A stretch of DNA of 21,699 nt, from positions 1-21,699 of the forward strand of contig JAKBKR010000005.1 of assembly GCA_021832495.1 (NCBI GenBank), read 5' to 3'. This DNA comes from a bacterium. Lineage in GTDB: Archaea; Thermoplasmatota; Thermoplasmata; Lutacidiplasmatales; UBA184. The notes below the pieces were generated by a model. That model was not told where the DNA came from, made no database searches, and worked only from the letters and a program-made list of their open reading frames with translations. Shown here in pieces: positions 1 to 6,552 of the stretch (position 1 is the first letter of the stretch; each line of letters opens with the position of its first letter). Made by a program: the position numbers and the translations under genes.

Positions 1-25
1 TACCGCTCAAGTTTCCTTGGCGCAC

Positions 26-41
26 GGCCCCGCAAGGGGTC
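26..41 (+). other. Small GNRA-type hairpin upstream of the tRNA
   Basis: GGCCCC at 26-31 pairs with GGGGTC at 36-41 (one G-T pair) around a GCAA tetraloop. It lies six bases before the tRNA 5' end. It could be a processing signal or the tail of another RNA, or chance in GC-rich DNA. I see no clear TATA box for the tRNA in the 47 bases available. Confidence 0.3.
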
Positions 42-47
42 CCCGAT

Positions 48-120
48 GCTCCCGTAGTCTAGTGGTCAAGGATAGAGGCCTCTCGAGTCTCTGACGCGGG
101 TTCAAATCCCGCCGGGAGCA
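48..120 (+). tRNA. tRNA-Glu (anticodon CTC)
   Basis: The 73-base sequence folds as a complete tRNA. The acceptor stem pairs 48-54 (GCTCCCG) with 113-119 (CGGGAGC), and A120 is the discriminator. The D arm begins GTC. The anticodon stem pairs 75-79 (GAGGC) with 87-91 (GTCTC) around the loop CTCTCGA, placing anticodon CTC at 82-84. The T arm is GCGGG/CCCGC around TTCAAAT. There is no intron and no encoded CCA. The integrase starts 60 bases downstream of the 3' end, the usual geometry when an archaeal element has integrated into the 3' part of a tRNA gene and rebuilt it. Confidence 0.95.
98..120 (+). other. Putative attachment site (tRNA 3' end)
   Basis: The T-arm and acceptor half of the tRNA is the usual crossover region for tRNA-targeting integrases. 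I infer an att site from its position beside the integrase. No second copy of this stretch was found in the window, so the other border should lie beyond position 21699. The exact core cannot be set from one copy. Confidence 0.35.
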
Positions 121-151
121 TACCAACAATCAAACAAACCCATGGGAGACT

Positions 152-159
152 TTAAATAC
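152..159 (+). promoter_or_regulatory. TATA box of the integrase gene
   Basis: TTTAAATA lies about 25 bases before the ATG codons at 175 and 181. This is the spacing expected for a leaderless archaeal transcript, and it argues against the upstream in-frame ATG at 142. Confidence 0.65.
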
Positions 160-180
160 TGTTGGCTTTTCTTTATGAGC

Positions 181-1728
181 ATGGGAAGACCCCAGATCGG
201 CGGACCCTCGAAGCAGGAACTCCTGCGATCCGTGCCCCTTCGCCGGTGGTACGAGAACGTCGGGCGCGGCTCCGTCATCACGGCGGATGTGAAGCTCAGG
301 AGCCTGCGCCTCTTCTGCCATCTCACGGAGACCGAACCGTTCAAACTCCTCAAGATGAACGAGAAGAGGTTGCACGACCTCCTCCTCGATTTCGTCGCCG
401 CGGAGGAGAAGCGGGGCCAGTCCGGGAGCTCCACCCACACCCATGTCAAGGCGGTCAAGAGCTGGCTCGCCTTCAACGGCATCGTCGTCAACCGACCGGT
501 GAAGATACGCAACACCCAGGCCACGCCTACCCTCAAGGACGAGAGGGTCCCGACACAAGACGAGCTGAGGCGGATATTCATGGCCTCCACCCCCCGGAAC
601 CGGATGATGTGCGCTCTGATGGCGCACTGCGGGGTGCGCCCCGAGGTGCTTGGGGACTATCTGGGGAAGGACGGCCTCCGAGTGGGGGACCTTCCCGACC
701 TGCGGTTCAAGGGGGGGGCGATCGAGTTCAACCAGATACCGGCGCAGGTCGTGGTCCGCCCCGAGCTCTCCAAGGCCGGTCACAAGTACTTCTCCTTCAT
801 CGGGAGCGAGGCCTGCTCGTACGTTGTCGACTACCTCCGGCAAAGGATGGAGGCGGGGGAGCAGATCGGGCCCGATAGCGACCTCATCCACGCCCAGGCG
901 AACCAGGACAAGATACGAGGCTCCGACAAGCACCTCACGACCGTCAATGTCGGGGATGGGGTCCGGAAGTCGATCCGGGCGGCGGGGCTCCCTTGGCGGC
1001 CCTACGTGCTCCGGGCCTACTTCGACACCCAGCTGCTCCTGGCCGAGAACAAGGGGAAGGTCGCCCACGACTACCGGGTCTTCTGGATGGGGCACAAGGG
1101 GAGCATCGAGGCACGATACACGACCAACAAGGCTCGCCTTCCGGGGGACTTCATCGAGGACATGCGGGCCACCTACAAGCGGTGCCTCCCCTTCCTCGAG
1201 ACGATCTCCGGTCAGCACGACGACGTTCCCAAGGAGGTTGCGAAGGCCATGCTCCAGCTGGCCGGCTTCGGAGAGGAGGAGATCGAGAAGATGGACCTGA
1301 GCGACCTCGCGGCCGTCCGGGATCAGGTGAGGGACCGGCTGGGGGCATCGGATGGCCCCAGGCAGGAGGTTGTCTCAATTGGGGAAGTTCCAGGGAGGCT
1401 TGCCTCGGGCTGGCAGTTCGTGGCCGCCCTTGGGACGACACAAGCGATCCTCACTTCGCCTTCCAGTCCACGTACTTCACCCACTCCAACAGCTTCCGCT
1501 TTGCCTCTTCGTGGGGTAGCCAGTCAGGTTCCCCTCGTAGGGCAAACCGCAATGGGTGATTCGAGGGGAGGAGGGCAACCTGCCTCTTCAGTGGCCGCAG
1601 GTCCTTCATTGCCCCCACCCTTGCCTCCAAGGGTCTCGGGGCGACTTCCGGAAGAACACTCGGCGGGAGCGCACCGGATGGAACCACACCGGGGCTCACC
1701 AGAGGAAGATAGCCCCCAGCAGTGCTGA
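181..1728 (+). CDS. Archaeal tyrosine recombinase (integrase) with a run-on C-terminus
   Basis: This is the site-specific recombinase expected to insert and excise the element at the neighbouring tRNA gene. Counting from the ATG at 181, catalytic residues fit the family: Arg153 in GVRPEVL, a Lys near 198-202, Arg278 in YVLR (where the usual His is Tyr), His305 in WMGHKG and the nucleophile Tyr313 in ARYT. The N-terminal 120 residues resemble a SAM-like core-binding domain. Residues 394-424 (RQEVVSIGEVPGRLASGWQF and on) resemble the usual integrase end, so a stop would be expected near 1456. Instead the frame stays open to 1728, and that last 90-residue piece lies antisense to the small minus-strand gene. 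It is Pro/Ser-rich and is probably read-through rather than a domain. The start at 175 is equally possible. Confidence 0.88.
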   Translation: MGRPQIGGPSKQELLRSVPLRRWYENVGRGSVITADVKLRSLRLFCHLTETEPFKLLKMNEKRLHDLLLDFVAAEEKRGQSGSSTHTHVKAVKSWLAFNGIVVNRPVKIRNTQATPTLKDERVPTQDELRRIFMASTPRNRMMCALMAHCGVRPEVLGDYLGKDGLRVGDLPDLRFKGGAIEFNQIPAQVVVRPELSKAGHKYFSFIGSEACSYVVDYLRQRMEAGEQIGPDSDLIHAQANQDKIRGSDKHLTTVNVGDGVRKSIRAAGLPWRPYVLRAYFDTQLLLAENKGKVAHDYRVFWMGHKGSIEARYTTNKARLPGDFIEDMRATYKRCLPFLETISGQHDDVPKEVAKAMLQLAGFGEEEIEKMDLSDLAAVRDQVRDRLGASDGPRQEVVSIGEVPGRLASGWQFVAALGTTQAILTSPSSPRTSPTPTASALPLRGVASQVPLVGQTAMGDSRGGGQPASSVAAGPSLPPPLPPRVSGRLPEEHSAGAHRMEPHRGSPEEDSPQQC

Positions 1729-1825
1729 CCCCCTGGAACGGCAGGACCTCGTTCTCGCCATCAACGTCACTCCCTTCGGGCACTGGCACAAGCACAACGG
1801 CGAATCTCCTTCGGTTCACGGACAC
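1451..1825 (-). CDS. Small element protein, paralogue of the 4775-5140 product (copy 1)
   Basis: I do not recognise the family, but the product is clearly related to the one encoded at 4775-5140. Both begin with about 11 residues before LVPVPEG, and both end with a conserved block, LRPxKxxVAxL, SNHPLRF, GEPDW, then KxKLxEWxKYxxW. About 29 of the last 49 residues are identical. GTG at 1825 aligns exactly with the ATG of copy 2. A GGAGG eight bases before the GTG at 1819 makes that start a close alternative. The frame stays open up to 2068, but the extra residues have no match in copy 2. No TATA box is seen upstream. Its 3' part overlaps the integrase reading frame on the other strand. Conservation of the paralogue makes this the real coding strand past about 1456. 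Confidence 0.75.
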   Translation of the reverse strand: MSVNRRRFAVVLVPVPEGSDVDGENEVLPFQGVSTAGGYLPLVSPGVVPSGALPPSVLPEVAPRPLEARVGAMKDLRPLKRQVALLPSNHPLRFALRGEPDWLPHEEAKRKLLEWVKYVDWKAK

Positions 1826-2152
1826 AGCCTCCGGATACGGAGAGGGCTGTGTCCAACGCAGAGCGCATAGACCCCTTGTGCTCACAAATCGTCGAAGTTC
1901 AAAAACCTGGCAAGGCGCAAGTGAGCGCGACTCCCCCGCTGGGGAGCTCCCAGTGCTGCTGGTTCGTGGGTTGACAGAAGGAAGGCACCTGTTTTGACCC
2001 CGTGAACAACCCGACCATTGCGAGTGGACAGGTAATGAAACAAACCCAGATGATTCCCTTGACCACACATTGGGCCTTGCAGCGGATTGAGTGTACCGGA
2101 ATGTAACCGGCCCTCCCCGCCGTCTCTGCGAGTACTACCTTGACTCAGGCTT
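1826..2152. other. Gene-poor stretch between the small gene and the SHOCT gene
   Basis: I find no convincing gene in these 327 bases. Open frames on both strands have low-complexity, family-less translations. The only structure is a near-palindrome at 1939-1953 centred on GGGAGCTCCC. An 11-base string, AAACAAACCCA, occurs at 2038-2048 and also at 132-142 between the tRNA and the integrase. Confidence 0.4.
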
Positions 2153-2755
2153 TCAAGTCTCGGTGAGGTCATGCTTGGCTCGCAGATACTCCTCCCGGAC
2201 TATCTCTCCTCGTGCATACTTCGCGTCCAGTAGCTCCCGGGCATTCCCTGCAGGAGACAGAGGCTGTGGGCCGCCGGGGGTCCCACCGTTCCACGCAAGG
2301 ACGAGCGCCGCGGACAGGCTGAGCAACGCGCCAAGCGCACCGAGGGACATGAGGTACGAGTAACCACTCTGTCCCCCGGAGATTAGGAAATACATTCCCC
2401 CGATTCCAGCCGCTGCGACAGACAGGAGTCCTGTCCACGATGCCAGCACGAGCTGGTTGTCCCGGGTGGTCAAAGAAACCATCGCGACAAGCAAGGTGAC
2501 CAGGAACACCAGCCAGCCGTTCATCATGTGCCAGAGGAGGGCGGGCAGGCCTCCCATCCACCCCATCATCATCCCTCCCCCCCCGGTCCCGAACGGGATT
2601 TGTACGTAGAGGTTGACGTACATGCCGAGGGCATACTGGAGGACGACCAGCCCCAGGTCCAATGTGAGCAGGACGAACAGGACTGGATGCCGTCCCCCCA
2701 TGCCACCTCCACGTCCAGTGGCAACGGTCACCGTTCGCACGTCTCTTCCCGCCAT
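2153..2755 (-). CDS. Four-helix membrane protein with C-terminal SHOCT domain
   Basis: The 200-residue product has a short basic start, hydrophobic segments near residues 24-43, 72-94, 101-125 and 134-155, and a C-terminal helical SHOCT motif at about 170-197 (ARELLDAKYARGEIVREEYL). SHOCT is a short oligomerisation-type helix found at the ends of many membrane and secreted proteins. A Gly/Met-rich loop (GGGGMMMGWMGG) lies between the first two helices, followed by a His at 76. The ATG at 2755 is two bases after the stop of the flavoprotein gene, so the gene is the last of the operon and probably translationally coupled. A TTG at 2767 is an alternative start. The role is unknown; context suggests a membrane partner of the sulfide oxidation enzymes. 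Confidence 0.75.
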   Translation of the reverse strand: MAGRDVRTVTVATGRGGGMGGRHPVLFVLLTLDLGLVVLQYALGMYVNLYVQIPFGTGGGGMMMGWMGGLPALLWHMMNGWLVFLVTLLVAMVSLTTRDNQLVLASWTGLLSVAAAGIGGMYFLISGGQSGYSYLMSLGALGALLSLSAALVLAWNGGTPGGPQPLSPAGNARELLDAKYARGEIVREEYLRAKHDLTET

Positions 2756-2757
2756 CT

Positions 2758-3909
2758 TCAGAACCAATGCCGCATCCAGTACTTTTCGAAGAGGACCTTT
2801 TGTGTATGGTAGATGGCTCCCGCGGTCCGGAACGTAAGCTGGGGTCTGGGGGCGGCCAAGAAGTTCCCGGACATGTATGCGCTCTTCTCTCGGGACACTT
2901 CCAGGAAACAGGCCCCGTGCCCATCCCAGGCCTTGTCGTGGCCCCTACCCGTGATTCGGACCGCAAGGTTGTGCGCCACCACTTCCGCCTGCCCGTGGGC
3001 GAAGACCCCCGCCTTGGAAAGGAATGGAGTGTACCCATGCGGGGTGGGAAGGGAGGTGGTGTCTCCGACCGCGAACACACCGGGATGTCCTGTCTCGAGC
3101 GTGCGAGCATCGACGGGAATCCAGCCAGAGGCGTCGGCCAGGCCGGCCTCCACCATGGGGCCGGGCGCCCGATGCGGCGGCACGCATACCAAGAGGTCGA
3201 ACGCCAATGGATTCCCCTCCTCGAAGGAGAGTGAACCAGAAGCGATTGACTTCAGCTTGCGCTTCGATTGGTAGACGATGCCACGCTCCTCAAGCATCTC
3301 CACGACCTTCCGGCCATTCTCGGGCCCCGCTGCCGGAAGCGGTGCCCCCTCCGGGGTGAAGAAATCGATGCAAACCTTCTCCCGGATCCCCAGTCGCCGG
3401 AAACGGTCATCCAGCAACAACGCCATCTCGTAGGGAGCGGTGGGGCATTTGAAGAGGAGGCGGGCCACCCCCACCACCACTTTCCCTCCATGGAAAGCGG
3501 CAACGGCCTCCTTCAGCTGGAGCGCCGACTCCAAGTCGTACATGTGGTGGGCGTGCTCGGAGTACCCGGGAATCGTCTCCGGGGCGTACTCAGCACCCAA
3601 GGCGATCACGAGGTAGTCGTAAGGGAGACTCTCCCTAGAGGTCCGCACATGCTTGCCGTCCAGATCCACCCCCTCGATTTCTGCGTGGAGAACACGGATG
3701 CCCTTCTCGTTCAGCGGGGTCAGTGCCCTGCGCACTTGCTCCGGTCTGCGGTCTCCCATCACCAGCCAAGGGAACGACGGCGGAAACTCGAAGAACTTCT
3801 TGCGATCAATCATTGTGACTGAGGCTGCCCCCTTGACCCGAGCCTTGAGCTCGCTGGCCGCAACAAGGCCACCGACTCCCCCTCCCAAGACGACTACACG
3901 GACCGACAT
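2758..3909 (-). CDS. Sulfide:quinone oxidoreductase-like flavoprotein
   Basis: This is a 383-residue FAD-dependent pyridine nucleotide-disulfide family oxidoreductase of the SQR/flavocytochrome c sulfide dehydrogenase type. Such enzymes oxidise sulfide and pass electrons to quinone or cytochrome. The dinucleotide-binding GGGVGG is at residues 9-14, and the second FAD motif (GVFAVGD) is at 277-283. Cys155 in FKCPTAPYE and Cys334 in GHGACFLE sit where the redox-active cysteines of the family occur. The third cysteine found near residue 125-130 of canonical SQRs is absent. The C-terminal amphipathic stretch (QKVLFEKYWMRHWF) resembles the membrane-attaching end of SQRs. It lies 12 bases after the DsrE-like gene and directly before the SHOCT membrane gene. 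The substrate is inferred from family and neighbours; another quinone-reducing role is possible. Confidence 0.85.
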   Translation of the reverse strand: MSVRVVVLGGGVGGLVAASELKARVKGAASVTMIDRKKFFEFPPSFPWLVMGDRRPEQVRRALTPLNEKGIRVLHAEIEGVDLDGKHVRTSRESLPYDYLVIALGAEYAPETIPGYSEHAHHMYDLESALQLKEAVAAFHGGKVVVGVARLLFKCPTAPYEMALLLDDRFRRLGIREKVCIDFFTPEGAPLPAAGPENGRKVVEMLEERGIVYQSKRKLKSIASGSLSFEEGNPLAFDLLVCVPPHRAPGPMVEAGLADASGWIPVDARTLETGHPGVFAVGDTTSLPTPHGYTPFLSKAGVFAHGQAEVVAHNLAVRITGRGHDKAWDGHGACFLEVSREKSAYMSGNFLAAPRPQLTFRTAGAIYHTQKVLFEKYWMRHWF

Positions 3910-3921
3910 CCCACGTTCCCC

Positions 3922-4278
3922 CTAGAAGACAATCACCTTGTCCGCCCACAAGGTCCACTCAGTCCATGCATCGAGGCTGCTCCGCCCTGTCCCTTCAACG
4001 AGATCTGCGTCCTTGATGCCCCTCGCATCCATGCATGTACCGCACACCCCTACCGTCCCTCCACGGCGCACAATGGCCTTCACCATCGTCTCTACGTTGT
4101 AGTAGCCTGCTGGGACGGACTGGCCCGCTTTGGCACAGGAAGCTGCGTCTCCCACGAGGAAGACCCTCAGTTCCAACCCCGCTTCCATCTTGAGCATGTT
4201 CGCTCCCAACCGGAAGGCGTTGTAGGCGCGTTCCGTGCCGTAGGGAGGGTCGTTCACCATCAACAGGACACGTGTCAT
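3922..4278 (-). CDS. DsrE/DsrF-like sulfur-relay family protein
   Basis: The product has 118 residues, the usual size of the DsrE/TusD/YchN fold. It opens with a beta strand and loop (RVLLMVNDPPYGTERAYNAF) followed by a helix and LRVFLVGDA, as in the family. Cysteines are at 48, 79 and 82; the GVCGTCMDARG pair lies where family members carry the sulfur-binding cysteine. Such proteins bind persulfide sulfur or take part in sulfur relay in the cytoplasm. The ATG overlaps the stop of the ArsR gene (ATGA), indicating coupled translation. Pairing with the SQR-like enzyme suggests handling of the persulfide made from sulfide; that role is inferred. Confidence 0.85.
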   Translation of the reverse strand: MTRVLLMVNDPPYGTERAYNAFRLGANMLKMEAGLELRVFLVGDAASCAKAGQSVPAGYYNVETMVKAIVRRGGTVGVCGTCMDARGIKDADLVEGTGRSSLDAWTEWTLWADKVIVF

Positions 4279-4628
4279 TCCACCGCTCCATCTCGCAGCG
4301 GCCTGTCCCCTTCCCCCACCGTCTCCATATGCTCGACCATGACTTCTCGCATGAGATCATAGGCTCGGATGACCTTCGGGTTCGAGATGCGATAGAAGAC
4401 GGTCAGCCCCGCTCTCCGTGCTTGGACAATGCCGCGTACGCGCATCTGGCCTAGGTGCCGGGAAACGGTGGCGACAGAGAGATCGAGGGCATTGGCCAAG
4501 CCCCCCACGGACACCTCACCGTCCCGGAGGGAGCCGAGAATGCCGATGCGCGCCTGATTTGAAAGCACCTTGCAGACCTCTGCATGCCATAGGTCCAACC
4601 GCCGCTCTCGGGCGGATCTCCTTGCCAT
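4275..4628 (-). CDS. ArsR-family winged-helix regulator
   Basis: The 117-residue product has an ArsR/SmtB winged helix: VCKVLSNQARIGILGSLRDG, then the recognition helix LANALDLSVATVSRHLGQMR, then a wing (IVQARRAGLTVFYRIS). The ELCVCD metal site of SmtB/CadC is missing (EVSVGGL here), and only one Cys is present (VCKVL), so neither a two-cysteine sulfide switch nor a classic metal site is evident. It is the first gene of the sulfide operon and presumably represses it. ATG at 4628 is chosen because a TATA box lies about 26 bases upstream, which gives a leaderless mRNA. A GTG at 4649 is in frame but lies within that promoter. Confidence 0.87.
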   Translation of the reverse strand: MARRSARERRLDLWHAEVCKVLSNQARIGILGSLRDGEVSVGGLANALDLSVATVSRHLGQMRVRGIVQARRAGLTVFYRISNPKVIRAYDLMREVMVEHMETVGEGDRPLRDGAVE

Positions 4629-4648
4629 GCCTTGCGCACGATTGACCA

Positions 4649-4670
4649 CTATTTATTGTTTTGTGCAAAA
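4649..4670 (-). promoter_or_regulatory. Promoter and candidate operator of the sulfide operon
   Basis: On the minus strand, CAATAAATAG (4649-4658) is a TATA box about 26 bases before the ATG at 4628. Directly upstream, TTTTG and CAAAA form a 5-bp inverted repeat separated by two bases (4659-4670), overlapping the place where the B-recognition element should be. A dimeric ArsR protein bound here would block initiation, so autoregulation is plausible. Confidence 0.55.
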
Positions 4671-4774
4671 TCAAGAATGCTGGTGAAAGGCGCGCGGAAC
4701 GCCCCTCGTCAACGGCCCTGCCGACGACCCTCCGCATGCAGAACCCATGCTCATCTGCCATCGGGCATCGATTG

Positions 4775-5140
4775 CTACCTCTCCTGCCACGCGAGGTACT
4801 TCGCCCACTCCCGGAGCTTCAGTTTCAGCTCAGAACGGGCCATCCAATCTGGCTCGCCCTGCAAAGAGAATCGAAGGGGATGGTTCGAAGTTAGACGGGC
4901 CACGTGCTTCTTGAATGGCCGAAGGTCGGCAAGGCCCTCGGGGGGGTCACAGGAAGGTCTCGAGAGGGTCACGAGATCACGGGTCCTCACCTGTGGAACC
5001 GGAAGTGGTTGCGTCACGGGAAGGTAGTCGATCGTGGAGCCAAGGTCATGGATCTGGGAGGCCCCCACCTCCCCGTCGATTGTCGTGCCCTCGGGGACTG
5101 GGACCAGTAGTAGGGCCAATCGGTTGTGGCTCGCGGACAT
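4775..5140 (-). CDS. Small element protein, paralogue of the 1451-1825 product (copy 2)
   Basis: This 121-residue protein is of an unrecognised family. It shares with copy 1 the N-terminal LVPVPEG and the C-terminal block LRPxKxxVA, SNHPLRF, GEPDW, KLxEWxKYxxW; the middle 50 residues differ. There are no membrane segments, and the charged, tryptophan-rich tail looks like a small globular or binding domain. The ATG at 5140 is chosen over the TTG at 5164 because a strong TATA box is centred about 33 bases upstream and copy 1 begins at the matching point. Its promoter is nearly identical to that of the conjugation-like operon at 20148, which suggests a role in the element's own life cycle. Function is unknown. 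Confidence 0.8.
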   Translation of the reverse strand: MSASHNRLALLLVPVPEGTTIDGEVGASQIHDLGSTIDYLPVTQPLPVPQVRTRDLVTLSRPSCDPPEGLADLRPFKKHVARLTSNHPLRFSLQGEPDWMARSELKLKLREWAKYLAWQER

Positions 5141-5165
5141 TCGTGTTCGGCAGACCGAAGTCAAA

Positions 5166-5193
5166 GAGATATTTAAGTGTTATAGATATCTAT
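5166..5193 (-). promoter_or_regulatory. Palindrome plus TATA promoter, copy A
   Basis: Read on the minus strand, the perfect palindrome ATAGATATCTAT (5182-5193) is followed by the spacer AACA and then CTTAAATATCTC (5166-5177), which contains the TATA box for the gene starting at 5140. The same arrangement, with only the 4-base spacer changed, occurs at 20100-20127. The palindrome sits just upstream of the TATA/BRE region, a usual place for an archaeal activator or a repressor that blocks TFB. Confidence 0.8.
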
Positions 5194-5328
5194 TCTAGGT
5201 TCGCCCCCACCGAAGCGCTGGGAGCCCTTTGCCTTGGGCAATCATGTGCGGGAACCTTATGAGCAACAGGCTCTTTGTGTTTCGTGGATCTCGGAAGTGC
5301 GATTCCCGTAACCTCCAGGTCCCTTAGC

Positions 5329-6552
5329 ATGGAAATCGAGGTAGTGAGCACGGAAAAGGGAACGCTCTGCCGGGCATTGGAAATCAAGGCTGGGGGCAAG
5401 AAGGTTAGAACCCCTACTAGGGCGTTGAACCTAACTCGCAACAGCAAGGTAGAACTAGATGCTACCAAGCACCTGGTCGGAACGAAGTTTACACCGTTCG
5501 CCGAGGTCTTTGCCCGCGTCACGCCCGATGTCCTGAGCAAGATCATTGATAGTGACCCGACTGGGCAACGGTTCAGCTCGGAATTGAACCTGCGACTTAA
5601 TCAGTCACGCGAAGCAGGCGCCGTCCCGTATCTTGTTCTCCAGTTGACAAACAACGATGGTAGTCCGTACAATCAGGTTCCACCGAAACGAATACTTGAC
5701 CTGCTTTTCAACCTGCTTTGGGGCACTCCGGGGAACAGCTTCGTTGTTCCCCCCCTTCTGGGCGCGCTCCAGAACGAGTCCGATTATGTTGGGCTCTTCA
5801 AGATGCTCAAAGAGCGGATCGAATCACGGACAGAGCGACGCGAACTTCCTCTGGTAGGGCTTGTTCCTTCTTCGTATCGCCTTGTTGCACCGAGGCTGAT
5901 CCAAGGTTATTGGAATCTCGGATGCCGCCTGTTTGCGTTCGACTGCGAGAACAAGAAGACTGCTGCGTTCGGGTATGTCCTAGAGAAGCTTCACCAAGAA
6001 TTGACCCCCCTGTCCCGAGGTTCAAGGGAACAGTACGCGCTACATGCTCTCAACTCCAAGTTCCGGACTGGGCGAGGGGACACGATGCGGGTCAACGATC
6101 TCCTGTCGCCGGGTTTCGGATTTGACTCATACGGCCCTAATCATGTCACTCGCTTTCGGTGGATTCCGCAACGACCTTTGTCACCCCTCCAAAACAACCA
6201 GCTGCTTAGCTCCACTACCTATGGTTTCGTTCCAATGGAGGCAGTGGCAAGCGGCGATGCGTCTTCGGATACTCCCGGGCTGAGAACAAGGGCCCTTGCG
6301 GCAACCACAAGAACAGAACTTCGACAAGCTAGCGCAGCAAGTGCGCGCAACCTCTCTGTGGCCCATAATGCGGAAGTGGAGATGACAGAGATTTCCAAGT
6401 TTACCGCCTTGGTGGAATCTGGGAACCTCATGAAGCACTACGAAGGGAAACCGTTAGTGGCGGAGGAAGTGCAGGTTATGAGGAAGGTGGGCGCAAGGAG
6501 CCTAGATACTGAGCGCCAAGAAAGCCTGAGCGAATGGTTTGGGGGGGGATGA
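5329..6552 (+). CDS. Unrecognised cytoplasmic protein, first gene of the defence-like cassette
   Basis: The 407-residue product has no signal peptide or membrane segment. The start (GTLCRALEIKAGGKKVRTPT) faintly recalls the first strands of tRNA-guanine transglycosylase TIM barrels, and the strand-like blocks LPLVGLVP (174-180) and CRLFAFDC (199-206) would suit a barrel. The zinc-binding CxCxxC of true transglycosylases is absent (Cys only at 14, 199 and 206), so I do not assign that activity. A later block, GDTMRVNDLLSPGFGFDSYG, is also strand/loop-like. ATG at 5329 is used; TTG at 5275 and GTG at 5284 are in frame, and no good ribosome site marks any of them. Its stop overlaps the next gene. 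Base composition is less GC-rich than the integrase or IS, suggesting separate acquisition. Confidence 0.75.
   Translation: MEIEVVSTEKGTLCRALEIKAGGKKVRTPTRALNLTRNSKVELDATKHLVGTKFTPFAEVFARVTPDVLSKIIDSDPTGQRFSSELNLRLNQSREAGAVPYLVLQLTNNDGSPYNQVPPKRILDLLFNLLWGTPGNSFVVPPLLGALQNESDYVGLFKMLKERIESRTERRELPLVGLVPSSYRLVAPRLIQGYWNLGCRLFAFDCENKKTAAFGYVLEKLHQELTPLSRGSREQYALHALNSKFRTGRGDTMRVNDLLSPGFGFDSYGPNHVTRFRWIPQRPLSPLQNNQLLSSTTYGFVPMEAVASGDASSDTPGLRTRALAATTRTELRQASAASARNLSVAHNAEVEMTEISKFTALVESGNLMKHYEGKPLVAEEVQVMRKVGARSLDTERQESLSEWFGGG

Noticed and set aside
130..1218. Long 362-residue open frame antisense to the integrase
   Set aside because: It is Pro/Arg/Gly/Val-rich and without motifs, as expected for the complement of a GC-rich gene; the integrase strand has all catalytic residues.
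2234..2241. GCTCCCGG as a second att copy of the tRNA end
   Set aside because: Only eight bases match, inside the SHOCT membrane gene; too short in GC-rich DNA.
2169..3110. 313-residue minus-strand frame overlapping the flavoprotein and SHOCT genes
   Set aside because: It is a shifted frame of two genes with recognisable domains and has an Arg/Pro/Gly-rich composition.
5329..6552. tRNA-guanine transglycosylase/DpdA enzyme
   Set aside because: The faint N-terminal resemblance is not backed by the CxCxxC zinc site or recognisable active-site aspartates, so the activity is not assigned.
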